Shown: positions 20,164 through 31,951 of the stretch, one piece after another | Numbering within the stretch: position 1 is the stretch's first letter | How the letters are laid out: every line of letters begins with the position of its first letter | NCBI GenBank assembly: GCA_039105265.1 | Contig: JAPFFF010000050.1 | Coordinates: 930,001 to 994,000, forward strand | Direction: 5' to 3' | DNA length: 64,000 nucleotides | Source of the DNA: Tritrichomonas musculus | Lineage: Eukaryota > Parabasalia > Tritrichomonadida > Tritrichomonadidae | Notes under the pieces: generated by a model | Databases searched by the model: none | The model's input: the letters and a program-made list of their open reading frames with translations, nothing else | What the model was told of the DNA's origin: nothing | Position numbers and translations under genes: made by a program

Positions 20164-21639
20164 CACGAACTTTTTCTCATAATAGAAAATGATTTGAGCC
20201 CCGAGATTTTTTTGATATAAATGTATAACATAGATCTCTATGTTGAATGAATTATGATGGAAAATAATAAAATTTAAACTTACTTTTGTTTCATAATTGT
20301 CTTTAAAAAAACCAATCCATTCAAAAAGTTGCGTAAATAAAGAAAAAATTTATAATTAAGCTTATCAAATATAAAATTGTTGATCATAATAATAAAAACA
20401 TGATTTAAAATTAATACCGGTTCATAAAAACTATAATTATTTAAAAAATTTTTAGATAATAATTTTTTATTAGAATAAAACCCCCAACAAAACCGTTTAC
20501 AATTTTTCCCCTTGTTAAAAAAGTTAATTATATTTAAAGATAGCATTTGTTTGAAAGTTTATTTTTTATGGATAAGTATAAAAAACAGAGCAATAAATCT
20601 TTTTGATAGATTATTTATTATTTATTTTCAAGGTAAAAAACAAATATACAGATTATATAATGTCAAAATTAGATTTTAAAAATGCTCTGACCAAAGTTCA
20701 TTAAAGTTAATAAAGATTACATGATGATATTTTTTATATTTGACTAATTTCAACATTCAGAATTTCATGATCATCAATAATAATAATTTTGCATTCATTC
20801 AACATTCACTTATTTATCTTCATAAATATGATTTTTCTACCTATATATAATAATAATATTCCAAAATAAATATGCAAATTATAGAAATTGAGAAATTGAT
20901 ATTAAAAATTTCCCAATATATGAATAAATTACGAATTTATATGATTATTATATTTTATATTCAAATAATTAATTGTTTTTTAGAATATTTAAAGATATCA
21001 AAAAAATATTAGTAAAGATAAATGAACTATCAAAAAAAACGTATATTTTATTTCGTTTTCAATACTTCACTTCATGCTATTAATGAAATGTGAGTTAAAA
21101 AAATATTCGTTTATATAAAAATACATAAATATTTGATGCAAAGTAACCAATTTGGGCTACTTATCTTCAACTTTATAATCAGAAACTAGTTGGAAATGAT
21201 TCGCATAAGGTTATTTTTCAAGATGTTCTTATTAAATTACATTTTTGCAATATTATTTTAATAAAAAAGCAACATATTTGCCAAAATAATATTACAATAG
21301 CGTATAATGATAACATAAATAAGTTAAATATATGTATTCATTTTTTGGCTAAATTTTTATTTCTTTTTCTCAGATTCAAAAATGATAGATATTTTAATGC
21401 TATATATTTCTCTAGTAAAATGATTTTCTTATTCATTGATTTATGTTTTAAAGTGATCAATATTTTTATTCGTTTTAATTAATGAAATAATGGGTTATAA
21501 TTTTTTATAATGAACTTTTTCCTCATTTAAAAGGTTAACAAAAATATAATTAACCATTTTATTATTTAAGATATGCTAAACATAAATATGTTAACCAGAA
21601 ATGATTTTATTTTTAAATAAAATAAATCTCTGTATTATT

Positions 21640-21737
21640 CTCAAATATTTGAGCAATCGGGTATGGGTAACGTGTTTTTTGATACAACAGCTCAGAATAT
21701 TTGAGTCATCGGGTATGAGTAACGTGTATTATTGAAA
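21640..21737 (+). repeat. Tandem duplication, about 52-bp period
   Basis: Two copies share CTCA-AATATTTGAG and CATCGGGTATG-GTAACGTGT with a few substitutions, offset by 52 bp. Confidence 0.75.
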
Positions 21738-22011
21738 TAAACCAAAAAATATTAATATTGGTATATATACGAAATTTTATTATATTAAAATCATTAAAAT
21801 AGAATTATAAAATAAAAATAAAAATAATAAATTAGATTATATACTAATTATTGAGTAAACACTAATAATTTGATGATATTCATTATATTCTTTTAACATA
21901 TTGCTATTTTATCTATTAAACCTTGTTTAATATCATATTTAAAATATATTTATTGAAAATAAAATGGATTTACTTAATTTTTATTTTTTTAATATTAATT
22001 TCGACAAAATT

Positions 22012-22548
22012 AATCAAGAAATCGTATATAACGATTGTATGAATCATATATATAACCTCAGTTTTAATATAAATGTGCACTTACATTTCCATTTTTCCAA
22101 CGATTTAAAAATGTTGGGGGGTTTATTAGAATAAGTAAAAATAAATTTCTTTGATACAATGACAAAAGTAGAAATTGGATATGATGAAGAAAATCCTCTG
22201 AACGTTGTTATTAATTTTATACGTGATAAATATCCAGATTCAATTGAAGTTTCGGTATCTTCTTCAACAATTAATACTAATAAACCCCCCAACATTTTTT
22301 AAATCAAGAAATCGTATATAACGATTGTATGAATCATATATATAACCTCAGTTTTAATATAAATGTGCACTTACATTTCCATTTTTCCAACGATTTAAAA
22401 ATGTTGGGGGGTTTATTAGAATAAGTAAAAATAAATTTCTTTGATACAATGACAAAAGTAGAAATTGGATATGATGAAGAAAATCCTCTGAACGTTGTTA
22501 TTAATTTTATACGTGATAAATATCCAGATTCAATTGAAGTTTCGGTAT
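22012..22548 (+). repeat. Direct duplication of 247 bp, offset 290 bp
   Basis: 22012-22258 and 22302-22548 appear identical. Each copy contains an ATG and the first 34 or so codons of the same protein. The 43-bp insert between them ends with an inverted copy of AAATGTTGGGGGGTTTATTA found in each unit. The next 20 bases of the start region occur a third time at 22564. Confidence 0.9.
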
Positions 22549-22999
22549 GAGATTAATTAAAATATGACAAAAGTAGAAATTGGATATGAGGTTACTTGAA
22601 AGCTTAATATGTTCAGAGTCAAGTGGAGGTTACTGGGAAAGTGATTCAGAGAAACCAAATCCATGGTTCCAAATTAAATTTAAAAACATGAAACTTGATG
22701 CTATTGGATATGTATTAAAATCAACATATCATACTTCAGGTTCCAGCTATCCAAATTCATGGATATTAGCTGGCAGTATTGATGAAGAAAACTGTGAAAC
22801 ACTTGATCAGGTTGATAATAAATTTGATCTTTTAGAAGCTAATTATATCGCTGCATTTGAATGTTCAGAAAAAGAAACCGAAGAGCCATTTGGTGTATTC
22901 CGCTTTCAAATGACAGAGCCAACAGTTGATACTAATTGGATATTCGGTCTTTCAAAAGTTGAGCTTTTTGGTGATTTGGTTATCGAAGAATCTCAATAA
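22159..22999 (+). pseudogene. Stuttered F5/8 type C domain gene relic
   Basis: Three starts of the same peptide (MTKVEIGYDEENPLN) occur at 22159, 22449 and 22564. They end in stops after about 47, 34 and 11 codons. The downstream frame, open from about 22580 with a first real ATG at 22586, encodes about 137 residues. It carries an F5/8C-like domain: PWFQIKFKNMKLDAIGYVLK, then PNSWILAGSIDEENCETLD, and the closing NWIFGLSKVELFGD. The N-terminal module that usually precedes this domain is not joined to it. The segment looks like a gene scrambled by template switching. The F5/8C part alone could still be translated, but there is no sign that it is functional. Confidence 0.7.
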
Positions 23000-25900
23000 A
23001 TTTAATTAAAATATATAATTTAGACTATTTTTCTCTTCTTTTTATTGATTTTTAATTATCATCTCATAAAAACATCAAAAGCATTCAATAAACTTTTGAA
23101 ATGAAAATATTTTCATTTCCTCCAAAAAAGATTTTTTTTTTCATTTTACCATTTGATTTTTTTATCAAATATTATGACATTTAATCATTATTTTGAAAAG
23201 GAGAAATATCTATTCCGAGAAATTATAATAAATAGATTCTAATTTTGCCAAAATTATTTCTGTGAATATCTAATTCCTGAATCTGAAATCCTGGAAAATA
23301 TCAATTTTGACTATACAAAAACTTTTCTGCTTTTGTTCCATTAGATTTGGTGATAATAAAAAGTCCAGTCTTGTTTATGTCTTCATAATGGTAAATATCA
23401 TCTGAAATTTTAGATTGGATTTGATATAATCGAAGATTCAATCACCAAAAAAACAAATTTTCAATTCAGTAACAATTTTAATTAATAAATATTGCATAAT
23501 ATGGTTTCAAAGCCAAAAATTGGCATCATATCCTTATGAAACTAATGCTTGTGAATATAATATTAGCCTAAGTGGAGATTATGATGGATTTTTAGATGAC
23601 AATGATAATAATATAAAACAGAGGTGTCGAAATTTATAAAAAATAAAATTCCGTCATTATAAATATAAAATATTATTGAATTAGTAGATGTTATTTTCAA
23701 ATATAAAATATTGCTTTCTAGTTATCATCATACATCGAAAAAGACAGTTCACAATTTTCATTTTTGATGGGCATTGTTGAGATATGTGGCCATTATTTCT
23801 AATTTATTCCTTAGCAATTTAATTTAAAATCATATACTGTACAAAAAAAAAAAAAATCTTTTGTGTAGTTCTATTTTTAAAATGATTAAATATTTAACTG
23901 ATATTATTTTATATTATATTTCCAAATAGATAAATAATATATCAATTTTATTTATGTTTTCATAAGATATATTAATAAAAATATAGGAAAACCTAAAATT
24001 CAAATTACTCAATATATTTCTGAGAAATAACATTAAACCAAAACTTTTTATATGAATTATTTGAATTAAATTTCAAATAAAATAAGTTTATGAGATTAAT
24101 TAAAATATTTAAAAAATTATTTTTTTCAATGCATGTGTAGTTTTCGTATTTTTCTAATCATTAATTTAAAAATATATAATTAATATTATATATTAATATT
24201 TTTTATATAGCAAGAGGCAGTTGATAGAATTAGATAAAGGTGTTTGATTAGCTGAATGTATGAAAATAAAACATTATTTTCTTTTATCTTTTTTTATAAA
24301 AAAAAATTTTCAAATTATTATATATGTTTCTATCTTAAAAAATTACATATATAAATAAAAACATTTAAATAAAGAAATTTAAAGTAATGACATCGAAATC
24401 AATAATAATATTATTAAGTTGATATCTAAAAAACTGTAGAAAATTTTCAAATTATGTTTAAAATTCAACTTTTACATGATGAATACTGCATGATATCTTT
24501 GTTTAAAAAGAAAATATTCAGCAGATTTTTGGCACCTCTTATAAAACTTATAATTACTGAATTGGAATTATAAAAATAAACGCCAGGTGTTAATTCAAAA
24601 ATCATAATAAAAGTAAAACTAATATAATATTTCCCATATTTCTAAAGAATTCAACTCGATAATCAAGCTTTTATCAGATTTTAATGAAAAAGCAGAAAAA
24701 CAAATTGTTGATTTTGCTTTCAGTCTTTTTCAAAAAAATTAACAATTTGAAGTTCCTAGAGAATTTGATAGAATACTTGAAAACATGCTTAGAAATGATT
24801 TGAATAAAAGGATGAATCATTTCACAACCATTTTGCGTAACAGGATCAACTGTAGTAGGAAAAACAATAGCAGCTCGTGCATTTTCCAGAATGAGACCTC
24901 GATCATCAAGAATTGAAAATGGATACCAAAAGCACTCATTTTATTGAGGAACAAAGGCTTCTCATTTCTTTAATAATGAAATCATTTTATTTAATTGCAT
25001 ATCAAAATGAAATCGTAAGGCTTAGAAGAAATGCAATTCTTGATATAATTACATTCCATTTTGTTTATATTGATTATCCAATTCCTGATCAGTTCAAATA
25101 AACAAAACCGCATTTTATATGAATGACTATAGATCGAAGTCAAAATTCATCAAGCCAAATGCCACAACAGTTAATGTAGGAATCAAGGCAACAATTTCAA
25201 GCGATGACGATAAAAATGGTCTCAAAAATCACTATTGAATTCTTGATGTATTTTGACTTCGATCTATAGTCATTCACATGCAACGTCGGAAATTAGCCAC
25301 GGCCGAGTCGCAAGAGTGATCAACACCAAGGTAGAAAATCACCGTTTGTGAACAGCAGGAACGATCCAGATATCTATCTTCTTCATGCTAATATCGAGTG
25401 GTGAAAAAATTCGTGCGATTTGTAAAACTCACTGAATATCAAATAAAATTATTAATTTATCATATATAAATAAACTATATGAAGTATATAATATCTTAGT
25501 AAATTTTAAAGATTCAGTATCAAATAGAACCTTACCATATTATTGTTTCAAAAAAAGTGCCCCTAAATTTTTAACACTACTGATTTTATTATCAATTTTT
25601 GATGTAATAATTCTATGAATTCACAATATTTTTTCATTATTTTTTCATAAATATGTATAATATTATTTGCTAAATTTATTTTGATATAAGTTATATTCGA
25701 GCTGGATCAACTCAAATATAGTTAGTCTTTTCTGAGTCTCATTCAAAAAGTGAAAATCCTTCAGAAAAAATAATCAAATAAAAATACAGTAATTAAAAAC
25801 GTATCGGACCATTCAAATCGTCTTGGACTAAGTTGAATGACCTTTCAAAATATTCAATCAAATTATTTAAAAACAGGATTATTAATTGAAATATTTGATA

Positions 25901-26008
25901 ATAATCAAATATATAAAAAACTTTTCTATTCTTAAATAATAAATTGGATATTCCTAATTTTATGCATTTTCATTAAAAAATGCTGGTATTTATAGATAAA
26001 AGTTAGGA
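23000..26008. other. Gene-poor region with decayed coding fragments
   Basis: No intact gene is found. Open pieces on the minus strand at about 23310-23420 (ending KFLYSQN and a stop), on the plus strand at about 23505-23637, and around 24640-25101 look like decayed coding sequence of unknown family. A less A/T-rich patch at 25285-25425 has no clear frame. A short inverted repeat at 25120-25276 is listed separately. Confidence 0.4.
25120..25276. repeat. Short inverted-repeat element (157 bp)
   Basis: 25120-25146 and 25250-25276 are perfect 27-bp inverted copies. With one mismatch the match extends to 35 bp (inner ends 25154 and 25242). The repeat contains GACTATAGATCGAAGTC. It may form a hairpin or be a tiny MITE. 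Confidence 0.8.
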
Positions 26009-26283
26009 ATTATCAAAAAAATAATAATTTCTTAAAAATGCCAAAAAATAATTAAAATAGGAGCTAAAAAAGAATCAGGTAATTAAATACAACTATTATT
26101 TATTTAAAAAATAGGTTTAATAATCAATCTCATTGAGATATATAAAATAGTATCAAATAAAATAGTATATAATCCTGGATTAAAAATACATTACTTTGAT
26201 TTATCACTAAGGCCACTAATTAGATTAGGCTTAAATAATTGGAGATCGTCTTTTTTGTATTACTTATTAGAAAATTTGTTTAA
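26009..26283 (-). repeat. Right 275-bp inverted repeat
   Basis: Inverted counterpart of 16678-16952, ending in TTAA. Confidence 0.9.
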
Positions 26284-26814
26284 TAAATAATGATTGCTTT
26301 CCTATTGCGAATGATACACAATTGCTGAAAGCATAAATTCCGATTGAAGTAACTGAATCATATTAAAAGATTAATTAGAATTAAATTAATACTTTATTAG
26401 TATATTTATAGTTGGTGGAAAAAACTGCGTTTTGAGGACAAAACTATGTTTTCTCGATGAATATTCAATATTTTTTAATAAAAGTTATATATAATCGCAT
26501 TTCATATTAATACAAATCTATATACAGGTTTTTATCAATTTTATTGAACTTAAGCTTTGATAAAAACCTGTATAACATCAGCATTATTTTAATATTTCCT
26601 AATTTTTAAATTATCGCTTGGATATACTATAAAATGGATAAAATATTTTTTTAACAAATGTTGTTCAGTAAGGAAAAAAAATCGATTTTTTAAATATTTT
26701 TTAATATTCACTTCACCTCTATAATTCTTTTTATATCACATTTCAGTTTTTATATAGGGAAATGGCTTTTTAAAAACGCATTTTCATTTCATTAAAACAT
26801 ATTTTCTTGGAAAA
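26284..26814. other. Spacer upstream of the Sel1-like relic
   Basis: A/T-rich, with no gene. At 26729-26745 it carries TTTTTATATCACATTTC, a close match to the motif found before the pseudokinase and Maverick genes. Confidence 0.4.
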
Positions 26815-27546
26815 ATGTTAATTAAAGGTGATAGCGGCGATATAAATGTTGAAGAAGGATTACAGATGATAAGAATGTCAAATAATCAGGGATGCAAAAG
26901 AAGTGAACAATTTTTAAATATTTATGATAAAATGAAAATGAAAAAATCATTCTTAAAGTTCCCTTTTGACATGCAACTTTTCTTTATTTGTAATATAGTT
27001 GAAAATGGAAAAGCAGATTTTAGATTTTTTTTCCAAAAATCTAAAATATATAATTGATAAAAAACAATTTGAATTCAAAGATATGCTGAAAATATTTGAT
27101 ACTATTTCATTTGAATTATCATATCCATCCTATTTGTTAGAACCCGTTATTTCAAAGATAAATATACAATTGCTGAAAGCAGAACTCCAACTACTCTTGC
27201 GTGGTGCTCTGGGGAATCATGAACGAAATCCGGATGAAAGGCGAATCTGAATACGAATACGTCTTAGTTCTCAAGCTCAAAGAAAGAGCAAAAAGCTTTG
27301 ATGAAAGCAGACATCGTTCCAATATTGTGCTACTGATGATGTCAACATTACAACCATAACTGGAAAAGAAGTTCTGAAAAGTTATCATTCAATTTATTTG
27401 AATGACAAACTTATTCCAAAAATTGACCATATTAATGAAAATTTGATCGTTGTGAGAGTTTTCTCAGAAGATGGCAAAAATTGTAGTTATAGACAAATAT
27501 TGGAATTTCTTGAGAAAATAAATGATATTATTTGTTTTGCAATATA
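26815..27546 (+). pseudogene. Decayed gene with Sel1-like and unknown segments
   Basis: Pieces of coding sequence run in several frames. 26815-27057 begins MLIKGDSGDINVEEGLQMIRMSNNQGC, which resembles a Sel1/TPR-like repeat edge. 26999-27250 reads QILDFFSKNLKYIIDKKQFEFKDMLKIFDTISFELSYP. A later piece reads ERAKSFDESRHRSNIVLL, and the last open piece ends RQILEFLEKINDIICFAI and a stop at 27546. Each piece looks protein-like, but they are out of phase with each other, so the gene is broken. The parent family was not identified with confidence. Confidence 0.45.
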
Positions 27547-27690
27547 ACTGTAAATATATTGAGATCATTAGCTAAAATCAAATGAATTAAAATCAATCTC
27601 GCATACACACTAAAAAGATTGTTTTTTTTTTTTTTTTAATTTATAAGTATTTATTATAAAAATTATTGACAATATTTTTATTATTTAATA

Positions 27691-28884
27691 TTATATATTT
27701 CGGTTTCTTGTTGATCGAGTGAACAAGAGTGGGTCAAACATCAAATTATTATTTTCATCAGATTCTTTGTCCTTAAGATTATCTTTAATTTGGTTTTGGT
27801 CAGTATTATTTCCAATATTTGTGCCATAATTTTCATATTCGTAATTTTGGTAAGGCTCATCTGGATTTTGTCTTGCATGATAATCGAATCCGTCTGAGAT
27901 CAAAGGCAAAGGGACTGGTAAAAACCAAAAAGGTAAGTATTTTTTGGGACCAAAAACATCTTCCCAGTTGCTTAAGCAGGATCCTTTTGAATAATTAGGA
28001 TATTGTTTTCTATATAAGTCGAGGAGAGTCAAATTGTACGTGATTCCAATGCACTGATTAAACAAATTATTCAGCATTAATAAAAGGAACGGAATTCCTA
28101 TTATTAACTGAATGGTTGTAATATATGTTGGTGCGTTTACATTTTTGGTAACAAAATGTTCATAAAAATAAACGAACATGTAGTCTAAAATGTATAAAAT
28201 AAGGTAAACAACAGCTAGAATAAACCATCTGTGATTATAAAGTCCAACCCAATTGTTTATGTACTGACATATGTGATCACCTCGAATTATATAATATCCA
28301 GATGCTGCTGAAAAACGAACTCGTTGAGGTCTTCGTTGTTTCCTCGCCCATTCTATTTGTTCGCTTGTAACTGCTGTTCCTGATTTTAATTCGTCTAATG
28401 TGAATTTCTTCCTTCCAAAGTGAGTGTTTTTATTTTCTGATTGAGAATTTTGATCGTTTTCCCCTGAATTATAATATAATGCGGGAAAGTAGTATGGTAA
28501 ATAGCCAGGATTTTTCATATGGGAGTAAATAATACAAAACATCGAGGTACCCCATATATATGTCATTAAAAAAATTTGGAAATTTTTTAAAGCGAAAAAG
28601 AAATATTTTTCATTGTTATTATTTGTTGGTAGATATGGTAAGTAAAACTTAAGAAATGCTAAATATGTAACAAGTATTACAATAACTTCAGCCATATATG
28701 GGAAAAACTTAATCTGAAAATGAGTATAACGAATTTCAGGATCGTTTTTGGTAACCCAAAACCGATTAAGTATTCCCCGAAGATTCCTCCATCTTGTAAG
28801 AGGAGGAACGCCTTTTTCAATTAAGCTGCCTTCAAATAATGGTACACTTTCTTCATAAATATCATCTAAATCGGTATCATTCAT
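27691..28884 (-). CDS. DHHC palmitoyltransferase-family membrane protein with degenerate cysteine-rich domain
   Basis: A 397-residue polytopic protein with the DHHC-family layout. Hydrophobic spans lie near residues 63-84, 98-120, 220-243 and 256-275. NPGYLP (125-130) stands where the family has DPG after TM2. The cysteine-rich-domain position is occupied by RPQRVRFSAASGYYIIRGDHIC (185-206) and NNWVGLYNHRWF follows. Spacing matches the canonical domain residue for residue, but the zinc-binding Cys and His are replaced; only the final Cys of the DHHC tetrad (here DHIC) remains. A PaCCT-like NYSKGSCLSNWEDVFG follows TM4 (297-312). Active DHHC enzymes transfer palmitate to protein cysteines at Golgi or plasma membranes. 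Without zinc ligands this copy may be inactive or work differently. No frameshift is present. Confidence 0.72.
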   Translation of the reverse strand: MNDTDLDDIYEESVPLFEGSLIEKGVPPLTRWRNLRGILNRFWVTKNDPEIRYTHFQIKFFPYMAEVIVILVTYLAFLKFYLPYLPTNNNNEKYFFFALKNFQIFLMTYIWGTSMFCIIYSHMKNPGYLPYYFPALYYNSGENDQNSQSENKNTHFGRKKFTLDELKSGTAVTSEQIEWARKQRRPQRVRFSAASGYYIIRGDHICQYINNWVGLYNHRWFILAVVYLILYILDYMFVYFYEHFVTKNVNAPTYITTIQLIIGIPFLLLMLNNLFNQCIGITYNLTLLDLYRKQYPNYSKGSCLSNWEDVFGPKKYLPFWFLPVPLPLISDGFDYHARQNPDEPYQNYEYENYGTNIGNNTDQNQIKDNLKDKESDENNNLMFDPLLFTRSTRNRNI

Positions 28885-29096
28885 TGAATTGTTAGCCGAC
28901 CAAATATCATATCAAATTTTATTTAAAATTCAATCAATATAAAATTTTAATTTTATTTGTTTTAAAATCAATATAAAATGTAATTTATTGAAAGTTAAAA
29001 TAAAAACAACGTATAAAGGCCAAATGAAAAAATTTTAAGGCCAAAGTATATAAATATAAAGTATTCAAATTTAGTCAGAGGTTAAATAATAAAAAG

Positions 29097-31333
29097 ATGT
29101 CATCGGAAGGTATTGATATGAAAATAATGGATGATATTGAAGAAGAAGAAATAATGATTATTTATAAAGGAAGAAAGAATCAAGAAAAAGAAGAAGAAGA
29201 AGAAGAGATCATCGAAGTGAAAACAAAGAAAAAAGAATTTCTCAAGAAATTTCGATATTTCAAAAGTCGAAATAAAGAACTTGAACAACAAGAAGAAATC
29301 TTCATTCATGACAAATTTTGTACATCGACTTTCAAAGCAGTTGTTGAATCGTTGAACACGAAATTTGTTGAAGTTGGAGAGAACAACTATGAAGAACTTC
29401 TTTTGATTAGTAACAAATATGAATATTATGAGTTAAGTCGAACCATTGAACAATTCATGAAAGAACGTCCAGATCTTGAACGAATTCTTTCAAGTCTAAG
29501 ACAAGAGAAGAATAAAGAAGAAGAAGACAACGAGTATTCAGACGACGAAGAAGAAGGAGAAGGAATGAGAGATTATGAAGAAGAAACAGAAAAGAATAAA
29601 GAAGAAATGATTGCGAGTCATTTGGATTTCTTTCTTGAACGAGGCTTACTGAAACGAATGAATATTAAACGTCTTTTACGAATCTTGAATTGTAAATCAC
29701 GTGTTATTCATAATCATCACGCACTATTTGAATTCATCAAAGAAATCATGCACGATAATGACAATGATAAAAATAAAAAGAATAAATATAAGGAATATTA
29801 TGATATGCTTTTTTGGAACACTTGATTATTCAGAAATGACGATTTCCGAAATTGAATACATCATCAACAGTGAATACTATTGTAATGTTTTCCAACCGAA
29901 ACACAGTGAAGCAGCAATGAAAACGATTATTGCGAGCATCAACAAGAGTGAATCGAAAGTTGGAGAACTAGAACTGAAGATTAAAAATCTTGAAGATAAA
30001 ATTCTAGCACATATTTTAAATAATGAAAAAGAGAACAGAAAACTAATTGAAGAAGAATATAACCGAACAGTCCAAATTCAATCAATTGAAAAGAAAATAA
30101 TAAATGGAGCCAGCAATATGAAAGATATGTTAGAGGATATTTCACACAAAATTGCAGATAATTAAGAAAAAAAATAAAAAATATCAAACCAAACAAGAAG
30201 AAGAAATGTCAAATTTTTAAGAAAAACATTCGATTGATATTTTTAATTTAAGACAGTTTATTGATGGAATAACAAGCAAGATTAATGAGATTGAAGATAA
30301 CGAAAAAACCAATAAAAATTCTCAAAACAAACAAGAAGAAGAAATAACGCATTTCAAAGAAGAACATTCAATAGATATTTTTAATATAAAGCAATTTATT
30401 GAAGAAATAACAAGCAAGATTAATGAAGTTGAAGAGGCCAACCAGAAAAAGAATATATCACATCAAAAAGATATCTCAGAAATAAGATGTGTAATTGCTC
30501 GACTTGAACAACAGAAAGAACAAAAAGAAATAACAAAGAAGTCATCAATAAAGTGTCATCCATTCACAAGTGAAATAAATAGAAACACCGATGGTATTCT
30601 TTGTCGGTTAAAGAAAAATGAAAAGAATCCATTCAACCATTTATTTATTGCATCACAATCAACAAATGACATTTACAACTTAATCGATCCAAACACAAAT
30701 GATGACTTTGGATTTATTGTAATTGGTGGCTTTATTGAAATTGAATTACAAGAACCAGTTGATATCACAGGAATCAAAATATTTTCATCATATAGCTATT
30801 TGCCAAAAACATTTGATATTGAAATCAATGATAAACTAGTTCAAAATATTGACAAAGCTAAAGAATTGAAAGGCAAAAATCAATCAATGACGATTGATAT
30901 TGAATATAAACAAACTCGGAAAGTTCGAATTATCAATCGAGGAAAGAACTGGGACAAAGATAATAATGAAATTATTATCAAACGAATTGAACTTTTATCA
31001 AACGAATCTAAATATTCACGAGGAATTTTCTCGACACTTGTTTATGAGAGTGAAGATCATGATCCACACAAATGTCCAGTACTCAAGTCTGCATCAAATT
31101 ATGACTTCAACGCATTCCATTTAATTGATTCACCGGAAATTATTTGTACTGATCCTAAAGAACATTCATGGCTTCAAATTGAATTCACAGAAGGAAGAGC
31201 AGTTCTTTTTGGATTCAGATTGAAAAGGTGTTATTCAGATAAACTGAAAAGTTACAAAATCATATGCACTGATGATTCCCACAAGCCAGAATTATTTAAT
31301 ATAATAATTAATGGACGAAACTTTAAAAACTGA
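29097..31333 (+). pseudogene. Broken BACK-like / coiled-coil / F5/8C gene
   Basis: One gene is split by lesions. The first frame (29097-29825) has an acidic, Glu-rich start and then a region like the helical (BTB/BACK-type) module of related trichomonad proteins. It ends just after a six-T run at 29811-29816. The continuation LDYSEMTISEIEYIINSEYYCNVF is open in the next frame to 30165. Stops follow at 30165 and 30218. The frame is then open from 30221 to 31333. It holds two coiled-coil repeats (EEHSIDIFNxxQFIxxITSKINE) and two discoidin/F5-8C-like halves (FGFIVIGGFIEIELQEPVDITGIKIFSS and EHSWLQIEFTEGRAVLFGFRL). A single-base length change in the T-run would restore the first junction. At least two nonsense changes remain, so it is probably a pseudogene. 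Confidence 0.7.
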
Positions 31334-31459
31334 TAAATGATTATAATAGTTATTAAATAAAGGATATATGCAAGTCGAAACTTTGATATATAGTTGAGAA
31401 ACTATGATGTGGAAAATAAATATATCAAAAAGTGAATAATTCAATTCTTATTTGTATTC

Positions 31460-31501
<42 letters not shown>

Positions 31502-31951
31502 TATTCGATTTTTCATTTCATTGTTTCTCCTCAAAAAGTTAAACATTTTTTAATTTTTGGAAATGTTAATTTTCATTGAGAATCTAGTGAATTGAATCTA
31601 TAAATTGTTTGCTCAGAATTTGAGTTTACAGTTTGCAATCATGATTCCATTATGTTTATGAGGTCATTCATAGTTTGCCATGCTAACGTCCTTCCCGTGC
31701 ATCTGATATAAAAATGTCGTGTTTTTTACAAATTTGTAAAAAATATTGTAAAATTGAATTAATTATCAAATTGAATGTTTCATATCACAGTTTCTCTAAA
31801 TTAATGAATAATACATTGAGGTTTGTCTCCTGAAATTTCAAATTTTTGTTATTTTTTTAGTTAAACAATGAATTCATTGTCAACACCAAACATGAAAATG
31901 CATTTTATACTAACTCTATTTTTATTAAAAATAAAAAAATGCATAAATAGA
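31334..31951. other. Convergent spacer with long poly-T tract
   Basis: Spacer between two converging F5/8C genes. It contains an uninterrupted run of 39 T at 31462-31500. GTATTC occurs immediately before (31454-31459) and directly after it (31501-31506). No gene is seen. Confidence 0.6.

Larger units (their letters stand above)
19938..22011. other. Long gene-free A/T-rich spacer
   Basis: About 2 kb of extreme A/T content. No protein is recognised; one minus-strand frame at 20280-20546 is low-complexity. It holds a 20-bp perfect palindrome at 20144-20163 and a roughly 52-bp tandem duplication at 21640-21737. Confidence 0.5.
16678..26283. mobile_element. 9.6-kb segment bounded by 275-bp inverted repeats with TTAA ends
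   Basis: 16678-16952 and 26009-26283 are inverted copies of equal length (275 bp) with about five mismatches. Both outer ends are TTAA. The interval holds the kinase gene at 17385-19937, an F5/8C relic at 22159-22999 and other debris, but no recognisable transposase. It may be a large non-autonomous cargo-carrying element (TTAA recalls piggyBac-type targets). Alternatively it may be two unrelated insertions of one repeat in opposite orientation. The two copies do not themselves have matching inverted ends. Confidence 0.5.

Noticed and set aside
20280-20546. 88-residue minus-strand ORF
   Set aside because: Low-complexity Asn/Phe/Lys-rich translation of A/T-rich DNA, with no recognisable domain.
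22044-22295. Minus-strand 83-residue frame
   Set aside because: It is the antisense of the duplicated F5/8C start region and has no independent protein features.
24913-25101. 62-residue ORF as a gene
   Set aside because: No family match, no promoter, and it lies in debris within the inverted-repeat segment.
27691-28884. ATG9-like autophagy membrane protein
   Set aside because: The RPxR...DHIC...NNWVG block and NPG/PaCCT-like motifs align to DHHC proteins instead.
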